Positions 8,926 through 15,765 of a DNA stretch of 64,000 nt are shown piece by piece. The notes beneath the pieces are model-generated. The model was not told the DNA's origin, did not search any database, and saw only the letters and a list, made by a program, of their open reading frames with translations. Source of the DNA: Lachnospiraceae bacterium UBA3850 (GTDB taxonomy: Bacteria > Bacillota > Clostridia > Lachnospirales > Lachnospiraceae); the NCBI GenBank assembly GCA_002392655.1, contig DGHK01000050.1, forward strand, positions 69,277 to 133,276, given 5' to 3'. Numbering within the stretch: the first letter of the stretch is position 1; each line of letters opens with the position of its first letter. Both the position numbers and the translations under genes were made by a program.

Positions 8926-9570
8926 ATGGCTACAAAAACAGAAAAGAAAAACCTGATTAGACAATATATTATAGATTCGGCTAAGGCGTATAGTGAGAAA
9001 TTGGCTGGAAAAACATTTCTTTATGTATATAAGAATGAGTTTTTTGAAGTATCATTTCCTTCAGACCATTTCTTACATCTTACTGGGGTTGAAACCTCAT
9101 TAGATAAGAAAAACTTTTATCGTAAAGCGAAGAAAAAACAACTGACAAACCAACAGTTTTATTTCTCAGCAAGATATCCATATGCAAATGCCAGAAAGAA
9201 GCTTCCATGTTTGATGAGATTATCTGATTTAACTACAGATGTAGTATGTATTCTTAAAGATTTGCATACCCAATCAATAGTGTACAAGCTTAGTGTCACC
9301 AATTTGGAATTTACACTTGGGTTAGTTGAAGATGAGGATGACAAGGGAAATAAAAGAAGTAAATATTTATTGCCTATGTCTTTGCGAGTAAATGATAAAT
9401 CAGTAGAGAATAGTGATGATGGCGAAGTCGTTGATTTTATATTTTCTAAGAGTGCCAGTGATTTAAAATACAATGAATTATTAGTATGTGATAGTGAAAA
9501 GAAATTGATTGAATCTGTAAGGATGTTGATTGACGATAAGCTGATAGCTGAAATAGATAATAAAGAATAA
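8926..9570 (+). CDS. PBECR4-family nuclease-like protein, candidate toxin
   Basis: 214 residues, cytoplasmic. Residues ~25-165 match my recollection of the PBECR4 domain (phage Barnase-EndoU-ColicinE5/D-RelE-like nuclease 4): FEVSFPSDHFLHLTGV with His51, FYRKAKKKQLTNQQ at ~65-80, a KL..L..L coil, YKLSVTNLEFTLGL and the terminal YLLPMSLRV strand. Members of the BECR fold are RNA-cleaving toxins or phage nucleases. The C-terminal ~50 residues are acidic. Start at ATG 8926 behind GGGAGAG. It lies directly after the tandem structured RNA and its terminator. AT-rich compared with the upstream kinase gene. Family assignment is by motif memory; nuclease activity and toxicity are inference. Confidence 0.65.
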   Translation: MATKTEKKNLIRQYIIDSAKAYSEKLAGKTFLYVYKNEFFEVSFPSDHFLHLTGVETSLDKKNFYRKAKKKQLTNQQFYFSARYPYANARKKLPCLMRLSDLTTDVVCILKDLHTQSIVYKLSVTNLEFTLGLVEDEDDKGNKRSKYLLPMSLRVNDKSVENSDDGEVVDFIFSKSASDLKYNELLVCDSEKKLIESVRMLIDDKLIAEIDNKE

Positions 9571-9634
9571 TGTATGATAATAATGGGTATCGTAATACTC
9601 AAGTGATATACATCAACTCTAAGAACCCCACATT

Positions 9635-9880
9635 TTATACATCTTCGGTTGTATCTAAACTGGACGGCGGATAAGGTTTACGAATATCAGTTCTTCCTAG
9701 GAGATAATCAACAGATGTATTGTAATAGTCGGCAAGTTTCATGAGCATAATAGTAGGAATATCATTTTCCCCTGTTTCATATTTTGAATACCCAGTTTGT
9801 GACATTCCAAATAACTTAGCAAACTGTGTTTGGTTCATTTCCGTTTCTTCTCGTAATTCTTTTATTCTAATGTATTTCAT
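9635..9880 (-). CDS. Small XRE-family repressor (copy 1 of 2)
   Basis: 81 residues from the ATG at 9880. Cro/CI-type helix-turn-helix at ~5-58: MNQTQFAKLFGMSQTGYSKYETG, then the dimerisation part LADYYNTSVDYLLGRTD. A near copy is encoded at 41012-41251 on the same strand, and both share the context TATAAATATGAAA around the start, which is why the internal ATG is preferred over the one at 9895. No clear Shine-Dalgarno site is present. Divergent from the zinc-ribbon gene at 10023; the shared intergenic region holds two inverted repeats (9941-9955 and 9966-9980) that are its likely operators. Confidence 0.85.
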   Translation of the reverse strand: MKYIRIKELREETEMNQTQFAKLFGMSQTGYSKYETGENDIPTIMLMKLADYYNTSVDYLLGRTDIRKPYPPSSLDTTEDV

Positions 9881-9940
9881 ATTTATAATCATCAAACAGT
9901 TGTTTAAGAAAATTTGTTAACTATGGACGAATTGTATCAT

Positions 9941-9980
9941 AGCCTAAATTAGGTTATTGAAATTTAACCTGAAATAGGTT
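9941..9980. promoter_or_regulatory. Paired operators of the XRE repressor
   Basis: Two imperfect 15-base inverted repeats, AGCCTAAATTAGGTT (9941-9955) and AACCTGAAATAGGTT (9966-9980), 25 bases apart, between divergent genes. A nearly identical site (AACTTGAAATAGGTT, 41354-41368) lies upstream of the second copy of the repressor, which supports the assignment. Confidence 0.7.
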
Positions 9981-10022
9981 ATGATTTTTTTATATTAGTA
10001 ACTGTAACGAAGAGGAGGTATT

Positions 10023-10790
10023 ATGGCGCTTATTAAATGTCCAGAATGTGATAAAGAAATCTCTGATAAAGCCACGTGTTGTCCGAATTGTGGAAATCCG
10101 CTAATCATTGATAATAATGAGAAAATACAACAGAAAAATCACAAAAAGCTAATTGTACTTATTTCGTTGTTAGTTGTAGTAGCAATATTATCTATTGTAA
10201 TGATTATAATGGGAGTATTCTCAAATGAGGAAAAACCGGATGCAATCTCGCAAAAAATGAAAGATGATATTAATACCATCGGAGAAGTGACTTTAGATGA
10301 TGAAGAATTAATTAATAACTTGTTTGATACATATGCTTCGCTGACTGAAAAGCAAAAAAACAATGTTGACAATTACAATGTATTATTAGAATCTCAAGAT
10401 AAGTTACGAGAACTTCAGAAGGAACAACTAAATGAAGTCCATATGAAAAACATTATTATAGCTACAAAATCACTCAAAAGTAGTTTAATAAATCCTGATA
10501 GTTTCAGCTTAAGAGAGGTGGTTTATGTTGATGATTATGAATATGATGGCATAATGTATCGAATTAGTTATTCTGGAGAAAACAAATTAGGTGGCTCAAC
10601 TGGTAGCGTTGTCTATGTTGCTTTTGACAAAAATGGTGAATATGGAATAACAGATGAGTCTGATGATGACTATGCGCAAGTAGGATTAGGGATGCAAGCT
10701 ATAATAGATGGTGAACGTGAGGATGAAAAAAGATGGGGATCCCCAGTATATATGGATACTGATTTTATAATAAAGCACATAGATGATTAA
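10023..10790 (+). CDS. Zinc-ribbon single-pass membrane protein of unknown function
   Basis: 255 residues. N-terminal zinc ribbon of the zf-ribbon_3 kind (two Cys-x2-Cys knuckles, CPEC and CPNC, residues 6-23), a basic stretch, one hydrophobic helix at ~42-64 (LIVLISLLVVVAILSIVMII) and a mostly acidic extracytoplasmic or cytoplasmic C-terminal domain (~100-255) with a KSLKSSLINPDSFSLREV segment that recurs in small secreted Lachnospiraceae proteins. Good AGAGGAGG site. It is probably controlled by the XRE repressor through the operators upstream. AT-rich. Function not known. Confidence 0.7.
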   Translation: MALIKCPECDKEISDKATCCPNCGNPLIIDNNEKIQQKNHKKLIVLISLLVVVAILSIVMIIMGVFSNEEKPDAISQKMKDDINTIGEVTLDDEELINNLFDTYASLTEKQKNNVDNYNVLLESQDKLRELQKEQLNEVHMKNIIIATKSLKSSLINPDSFSLREVVYVDDYEYDGIMYRISYSGENKLGGSTGSVVYVAFDKNGEYGITDESDDDYAQVGLGMQAIIDGEREDEKRWGSPVYMDTDFIIKHIDD

Positions 10791-10856
10791 AAGTAACTTA
10801 TTATTTTTATTACCCAATTAATAATAATTATTTTATATGTAGAGGTAACAGCAACA

Positions 10857-11288
10857 ATGAAAAAAATAAGTGATAAAGAAAAAAGTAACTTGAAAAGAAA
10901 GACGTATAATGAGTTGCTGCGACTCGAAAATATAATTAATAATACAGATGATATTAACAAAATCAATTTATTTAAAAACTATTTTAATGTTTGCGAAAGT
11001 GTATATAAGGTAGTTCTTAAAAGATTGACTGATAAAAAAGACAAAGATTTAAAACTTGATATGAGAGAAATTCCTGCTGCTATGAAATATGCAGGTTATA
11101 TTGTAGATATCAACTTGTTAAAAAGATTATTTGGTTCAAAAAAACTAAACGGAAAAAACACAGCAAAACTACTTAGAAATTCAGTAACGCATGGAATTAA
11201 CGAGCGTGCAGTAATCGAAATATTAGAACGATGGAATGAATTGTTTGATGATATGAATGATTTTCTTAATTTAGTAAGAATGCAATGA
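10857..11288 (+). CDS. Small all-helical protein with a HEPN-type RNxxxH motif
   Basis: 143 residues, Lys-rich and predicted helical. The motif RNSVTH at residues 107-112, followed by a helix (AVIEILERWNELFDDMNDFL), fits the R-x4-6-H catalytic signature of HEPN domains, which are mostly RNases in toxin-antitoxin, CRISPR and abortive-infection systems. No partner MNT nucleotidyltransferase is encoded next to it. It lies 66 bases after the zinc-ribbon gene and may share its transcript. The start is the ATG at 10857; the upstream AGAGGTAACAGCAAC gives a modest ribosome site. HEPN call is inference from one motif plus size and fold prediction. Confidence 0.5.
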   Translation: MKKISDKEKSNLKRKTYNELLRLENIINNTDDINKINLFKNYFNVCESVYKVVLKRLTDKKDKDLKLDMREIPAAMKYAGYIVDINLLKRLFGSKKLNGKNTAKLLRNSVTHGINERAVIEILERWNELFDDMNDFLNLVRMQ

Positions 11289-11320
11289 CATATTTATTTC
11301 ATCTTAAGTTAAAATTATCC

Positions 11321-11420
11321 TTGACTAGATAGAATTAAGCGATATAATTAGTGTAGTTTTGAATATGAAAGAGAAGCAAAGGCGCTTCGAGCTTATTGGC
11401 TCGAAGTGCCTCTTTATTTG
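11321..11420 (+). promoter_or_regulatory. purF promoter and ANTAR-type antiterminator/terminator leader
   Basis: TTGACT (11321-11326), 16-base spacer, TATAAT (11343-11348). Hairpin GAAGC-[AAAGGC]-GCTTC (11373-11388; A1/G4 hexaloop at 11378-11383). Its 3' part is the 5' arm of a 13-bp terminator, 11380-11392 with 11399-11411, followed by TCTTTATTT. Same element as in glnN, amt, gltB and pyrG. I could not find a convincing first hairpin here. Confidence 0.8.
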
Positions 11421-11610
11421 CGCGTTCTCTGAGCCATGCACATATGCAGGGCATATGTGCAGAATCTGAGATTATATCTAAGTGCTTGCACTTAAAGATA
11501 ATAATCGCAGATTCTGAAATATGTGCGTAGCACATATGTATATGGCGAAGAGCGCGACATGAAATAAGTCGCGAATCGACTTATGAATGGTTCGCGTAGC
11601 GACTTATGAA
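11421..11610 (+). repeat. Palindrome-rich 5' untranslated region of purF
   Basis: Between terminator and start codon lie GCACATATGC/GCATATGTGC around 11439-11461, a long hairpin AGAATCTG...CAGATTCT (about 11461-11516), ATATGTGC/GCACATAT (about 11520-11538) and a segment, 11524-11589, that recurs almost unchanged at 15680-15745 in the gltB leader. No open reading frame of note. Function unknown; it could shape mRNA stability or be a family of small mobile palindromes. Confidence 0.6.
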
Positions 11611-11655
11611 TAGTCTACAAACGGTTTATAAATGTATAAAAAAAGGAGAAATCAC

Positions 11656-13104
11656 ATGAACCAGCTTGCAGTGGATGACAAGCTCCACGAGGAATGTGGA
11701 GTTTTCGGAATCTATTCTTTATCCGGCGAAGATGTGGCACAGGATATCTATTATGGACTTATTGCACTTCAGCATAGAGGTCAGGAGGCGGCGGGAATAG
11801 CTGTATCTGATACGGAAGGTCCGATGGGCAATCTCAACCTCAAGAAGGATATGGGACTTGTGAGTGAGGTGTTCCATGAGGCCGATCTGGAAAAGTTGAA
11901 GGGTAATATCGGTGTAGGTCATGTCAGGTACTCGACTACAGGCGGAAGTGTAGTCGAAAATGCTCAGCCCTTCGCGATGAACTATATCAAGGGAACACTT
12001 TCTCTGGTTCATAATGGCAATATAGTAAATGCCTCCGAGCTTAAGGAGGAGCAGATGTATCGTGGTCTTGCACACTATACTACCTCGGATACTGAGGTGC
12101 TTGCCTATGAAATAATCGGAGAGAGAGTTAAGACCGGTACAATAGAGGATGCTATCAAAAATGCAGCTGCAAAGCTTCGTGGTGGCTATGCAGTTGTGGT
12201 AAACAGCCCGAGAAAGCTGATCGGAATCAGAGATCCCTTCGGAATAAAGCCGCTTGTGCTGGGAAGAAAGCTGAATCACAGTATAGATAGAAGTATTCTT
12301 GAAGAAAACGAAGAGAAGACAGCAGTGCGCGAACTTTATTCATATATCCTTTCTTCTGAAAGTGCTGCCATTACTTCAGTAGGCGGAGAGGTCATAAGAG
12401 ATGTGGAGCCGGGTGAGGTTATCTCAATTACCAAGGATGGCGTTGCATCTGACAAGAGTCTCTGTCAGGAGAAGCGCGCACACTGTATCTTTGAGTATAT
12501 CTATTTTGCAAGAAATGATTCTGTGATGGATGGGATCGAGGTGCATGAGGCACGTATAAATGCCGGCAGGGCACTTGCAAGGAAATCAAAGGTGGATACT
12601 GATATCGTAGTGGGAGTTCCGGAGTCGGGAATACCGGCTGCTGAGGGATATGCACTTGAGTCGGGGATTCCATTTGCTCATGCATTTCATAAAAACAGTT
12701 ATATCGGACGAAGCTTTATCAAGCCCACCGATAAAGAAAGACAGACCGCTGTACACATGAAGCTGAGCGTTATAAACAGCGTTGTTAAGGATAAGAATAT
12801 CGTTATTATCGATGACTCCATAGTGCGTGGTACGACTATGAGGCAGCTGATCGAAATGCTTCGCTCAGCCGGGGCCAGATCTGTTCATGTCAGGATCAGC
12901 TCGCCACCGTTCCTGTATCCATGCTACTACGGAACCGATGTTCCGACATCGAAGCAGCTTATAGCCTCACGCCATTCAAGTGAAGAGGTGTGCAGAAGCG
13001 TAGGTGCTGATTCACTGGAGTATCTTGGTATAGAGGATTTTAAGAGTATGGTAGGTGATCTGCCTATATGTACGGCATGCTTTACGAATGAATATCCGGT
13101 GTGA
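11656..13104 (+). CDS. purF: Amidophosphoribosyltransferase
   Basis: First committed step of purine synthesis: PRPP plus glutamine to phosphoribosylamine. Class II (Ntn) glutaminase domain ~1-240, with the nucleophile Cys14 exposed after removal of a 13-residue propeptide (EECGVFG). Phosphoribosyltransferase domain ~260-470, PRPP loop VIIDDSIVRGTTM. Late cysteines (CYYG, CTACF) fit the B. subtilis-type Fe-S enzyme. 482 residues from ATG 11656, which follows AAAAGGAG; the ATG at 11632 is not preceded by a site. It is not in a pur operon here; it stands alone under the ANTAR-type leader, as expected for a glutamine-consuming enzyme. Confidence 0.96.
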   Translation: MNQLAVDDKLHEECGVFGIYSLSGEDVAQDIYYGLIALQHRGQEAAGIAVSDTEGPMGNLNLKKDMGLVSEVFHEADLEKLKGNIGVGHVRYSTTGGSVVENAQPFAMNYIKGTLSLVHNGNIVNASELKEEQMYRGLAHYTTSDTEVLAYEIIGERVKTGTIEDAIKNAAAKLRGGYAVVVNSPRKLIGIRDPFGIKPLVLGRKLNHSIDRSILEENEEKTAVRELYSYILSSESAAITSVGGEVIRDVEPGEVISITKDGVASDKSLCQEKRAHCIFEYIYFARNDSVMDGIEVHEARINAGRALARKSKVDTDIVVGVPESGIPAAEGYALESGIPFAHAFHKNSYIGRSFIKPTDKERQTAVHMKLSVINSVVKDKNIVIIDDSIVRGTTMRQLIEMLRSAGARSVHVRISSPPFLYPCYYGTDVPTSKQLIASRHSSEEVCRSVGADSLEYLGIEDFKSMVGDLPICTACFTNEYPV

Positions 13105-13134
13105 TTTAATTTGTTTTTCTGATTTTTGATAAAT

Positions 13135-13179
13135 ACCATCTGAACTTGCGATTTTAGTTGTGAGTCAGGTGGTGTTTTT
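13135..13179 (+). terminator. Terminator after purF
   Basis: ACCATCTGA (13135-13143) pairs with TCAGGTGGT (13165-13173), followed by GTTTTT. Confidence 0.75.
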
Positions 13180-13227
13180 ATTACCACATTTTATAAAATG
13201 ATATTGCGCTTATTTTATCAAGTGTTA

Positions 13228-13285
13228 TTGCTACTATTTTATCAATATTTGCAATTTTTGACTAAAATTGCTATAATAGTAGCAA
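13228..13285 (+). promoter_or_regulatory. hipBA promoter with inverted-repeat operator
   Basis: TTGCAA (13249-13254), 17-base spacer, TATAAT (13272-13277). Perfect 10-base arms TTGCTACTAT (13228-13237) and ATAGTAGCAA (13276-13285) flank the promoter, the second overlapping the -10 box. TATTTTATCAA also occurs twice just upstream. This fits autorepression by HipB/HipA. Confidence 0.7.
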
Positions 13286-13299
13286 CGGAGGAATGATAT

Positions 13300-13578
13300 A
13301 TGGATGCGGATTATATTTGGGAAACTCCTACGGAGATTGATCAGGAAATAGCAAAGAGAATAAAAATAATAAGAAAAAGAAAAAAGATCACACAAAAAGA
13401 ATTATCAGATCGCTCAAATGTCAGTTATGGTTCTCTCAAAAAATTTGAGCAGACGGGAGACATTTCTCTGAAATCACTGACTAAAATAGCGATTGAACTT
13501 GGTGTGATCAACGAACTAAAATCACTTTTTTCCGGAATACCATATGGCAGCATAGAGGAGGTTATTAATGAGCGTTAA
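13300..13578 (+). CDS. hipB: HipB-like XRE antitoxin/repressor
   Basis: 92 residues with a Cro/CI helix-turn-helix at ~18-72 (RIKIIRKRKKITQKELSDRSNVSYGSLKKFEQTG). Its stop codon lies inside the start of the HipA gene (11-base overlap), so the two are translationally coupled. In HipBA modules the HTH partner neutralises the HipA kinase and represses the operon. ATG 13300 follows GGAGGAATGATAT. The flanking inverted repeat is the probable operator. Confidence 0.85.
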   Translation: MDADYIWETPTEIDQEIAKRIKIIRKRKKITQKELSDRSNVSYGSLKKFEQTGDISLKSLTKIAIELGVINELKSLFSGIPYGSIEEVINER

Positions 13579-14662
13579 ATCCCTCGATGTTTTTTATAAA
13601 GGCAGGATAGTTGGTACTCTTGCCGAAACAGCAGATAGAAGGGGGGCATTTCAATATAGTGATGATTGGCTGAATGACGGTTTTTCAATCAGCCCTTTTT
13701 CACTGCCTTTAAAGTCAGATGTCTTCGTCCCTTCGATGGATTCCAGAGAGTATTTCAGAGGAATGTTTGGTGTGTTTGCTGATAGTCTTCCCGATAGCTG
13801 GGGAGAGCTTCTTCTTGATAGAATACTTCTTAAAAATGGAATCAGAAGAGAAGAAATAGGTTCTCTCGACAGGCTTGCATATGTGGGAAGTTCCGGAATG
13901 GGTGCACTGGAATATTATCCTTCAAAAAAATCTGATTTTTCATTTGATGGAATTGATTATGATATGATAGCAAAAGAATGTGATAAGATTCTTTCTTCAA
14001 AGCCTTCTGATAAACTGGACATGCTATATAATCTGGGAGGTTCAAGCGGTGGAACCAGACCGAAGATCCTGATCAGTGATAACAATAAGGAGTGGATCAT
14101 CAAATTTCCTTCAAGCAGAGATCCTAAAAACAGCGGCAGAAGAGAGTATGACTATTCTCTTTGTGCTAAAAAATGTGGGATTTTAATGACAGAAACAAAG
14201 CTTGTTCCATCAAAAATATGTAAGGGATATTTTAAAACCGAAAGATTTGACAGGAAAGATGGAGAAAGATTATTCAGCATTACATTTGCCGGACTTTTGG
14301 AGGCAGACTATAGAGCTCCATCATGTGACTATTCTACGTATATGAAGTTAATAAATATCCTTACTAAAGAAGATAATAAACAGCTGGAGCAGATGTTCAG
14401 GGTGATGTGTTTTAATGTATATGCACATAATCTGGATGATCATACTAAAAACTTCTCTTTTATAAGACGGGATAATAAATGGAGTCTGGCTCCTGCATAT
14501 GATCTGACATATAGTGATACATATTTTGGAGAGCATACTACATCGGTAAATGGAAAAGGACAGGGAATATCTGACGAGGATTTATTGAAAGTAGGAACCG
14601 ATGCCGGATTAAAACAAAACAAATGTAAAGAAATATTGGAGGAAATTAAATCTAATATTTAG
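13568..14662 (+). CDS. hipA: HipA-like serine/threonine kinase toxin
   Basis: 364 residues. N-terminal HipA_N-type domain (~1-105: VFYKGRIVGTL, FSLPL, FGVFADSLPDSWG), then the kinase core with the P-loop-like GGSSGGTRPKIL (~158-168), FPSSRD and the catalytic/Mg-binding YAHNLDDHTKNFSFI (~278-292) followed by LAPAYDLT. In E. coli HipA phosphorylates glutamyl-tRNA synthetase and causes persistence; shorter HipT-like relatives have other tRNA synthetase targets. At 364 residues it is shorter than E. coli HipA (440). Follows hipB with an 11-base overlap and its own GGAGG site. Confidence 0.88.
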   Translation: MSVKSLDVFYKGRIVGTLAETADRRGAFQYSDDWLNDGFSISPFSLPLKSDVFVPSMDSREYFRGMFGVFADSLPDSWGELLLDRILLKNGIRREEIGSLDRLAYVGSSGMGALEYYPSKKSDFSFDGIDYDMIAKECDKILSSKPSDKLDMLYNLGGSSGGTRPKILISDNNKEWIIKFPSSRDPKNSGRREYDYSLCAKKCGILMTETKLVPSKICKGYFKTERFDRKDGERLFSITFAGLLEADYRAPSCDYSTYMKLINILTKEDNKQLEQMFRVMCFNVYAHNLDDHTKNFSFIRRDNKWSLAPAYDLTYSDTYFGEHTTSVNGKGQGISDEDLLKVGTDAGLKQNKCKEILEEIKSNI

Positions 14663-14692
14663 ATGATTGAAGAGTGATCAGGAGGGTGTAGT

Positions 14693-15565
14693 ATGTCATT
14701 AAGTAGTTTTATGTTTTGTAAACTGTGCCAAAAGTCAGATGCAAAAAGAGATGAGGGACTGAAGATTCCTGAAGATATTGAATACGTTCGGGATATAAGA
14801 TACGGAAGAAATATAAAATATCATACACTTGATATTTGCTGGCCTAAAGCTAAAAAATCAGAAAAGCTTCCGGTCATAATCAGTATTCATGGCGGTGGGT
14901 ATGTTTATGGAAGCAAGGAAGTATATCAGTTTTATGCAGCAAGTCTTGCAGGTAAGGGCTTTACAGTTATCAATTTCAATTACAGGCTTGCACCGAAATA
15001 TCATTTTCCTGCGCCGCTGGAGGATATAACCTTGGTGATCAAGTGGATGATGAAGCATAAAGAGGATTATCCGATTGATACAGAAAATGTATTTCTTGTG
15101 GGAGACTCGGCCGGGGCTCAGCTGGCGAGCCAGTATGGTGTTATTTATTCAAGTAAAGAATACAGACAAATAATGGGCTTTAGAAGACCGAAGATAAATA
15201 TCAGAGCATTAGGTTTATGCTGTGGTTTATATAATCTGAAAAAAGATATCGAGGAAAACGGATGCAGAGGACTTATGAAGGATTATCTGACTTCGAAACC
15301 ATTTAGTTTCGGAGAAAAGCTGGATATCCTGGAGCATATAGACAGTAATTATCCGCCGGTTTATATGTTTAGTTCTAAGGGTGATTTTCTGCTGAAGAAC
15401 TGTGAAACTATGGCTGAATATCTGAAGTCAAAGGGCGTGGAATGTGAGTACGAGATATTCGGAACTGAGAAAACAGGTCATGTATTTCACGTTAATATGA
15501 GAGATGAGTACAGTGACGAAGCCAACACAAAACAGATGAACTTCTTTATTAATAAAATTAAGTAA
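14693..15565 (+). CDS. Alpha/beta-hydrolase, HSL-type esterase
   Basis: 290 residues, no signal peptide. Oxyanion motif HGGGYVYGS (~70-78), second conserved segment NYRLAPKYHFPAPLED, nucleophile elbow GDSAGAQLA (Ser ~141), acid in the SSKGDFL region (~225) and His in TGHVFHV (~265). This is the hormone-sensitive-lipase type (esterase family IV) acting on short acyl esters, substrate unknown. ATG follows AGGAGGGTGTAGT. It lies 30 bases after hipA but has no functional link to it that I can see, and precedes the gltB promoter. Confidence 0.85.
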   Translation: MSLSSFMFCKLCQKSDAKRDEGLKIPEDIEYVRDIRYGRNIKYHTLDICWPKAKKSEKLPVIISIHGGGYVYGSKEVYQFYAASLAGKGFTVINFNYRLAPKYHFPAPLEDITLVIKWMMKHKEDYPIDTENVFLVGDSAGAQLASQYGVIYSSKEYRQIMGFRRPKINIRALGLCCGLYNLKKDIEENGCRGLMKDYLTSKPFSFGEKLDILEHIDSNYPPVYMFSSKGDFLLKNCETMAEYLKSKGVECEYEIFGTEKTGHVFHVNMRDEYSDEANTKQMNFFINKIK

Positions 15566-15573
15566 ATTTGTTC

Positions 15574-15680
15574 TTGACTTTTGAAAATAAAGTTATATAC
15601 TATTATTAGTTTTGAAAATTTTACAGATATAAAAAAAGAAGCAAAGGCGCTTTGAACCATAGGTTCAGAGCGCCTTCTTT
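15574..15680 (+). promoter_or_regulatory. gltB promoter and ANTAR-type antiterminator/terminator leader
   Basis: TTGACT (15574-15579), 16-base spacer, TATACT (15596-15601). Hairpin GAAGC-[AAAGGC]-GCTTT (15638-15653, A1/G4 hexaloop 15643-15648). Terminator stem 15646-15658 with 15662-15674 (13 bp, loop ATA) followed by TTCTTT. A possible weak first hairpin has loop ACAGAT near 15623. The promoter is nearly identical in sequence to that of pyrG. Confidence 0.82.
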
Positions 15681-15745
15681 GCGTAGCACATATGTATATG
15701 GCGAGAATCGCGACATGAAATAAGTCACGAAGTGACTTATGAATG
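15680..15745 (+). repeat. Second copy of the purF 5'-UTR repeat
   Basis: Matches 11524-11589; the first 25 bases are identical and the rest differs at a few paired positions (GCGAATCGAC against ACGAAGTGAC). Located between the terminator and the gltB ribosome site, as in purF. Confidence 0.75.
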
Positions 15746-15765
15746 CGACTAAGGAGGAAATAATT

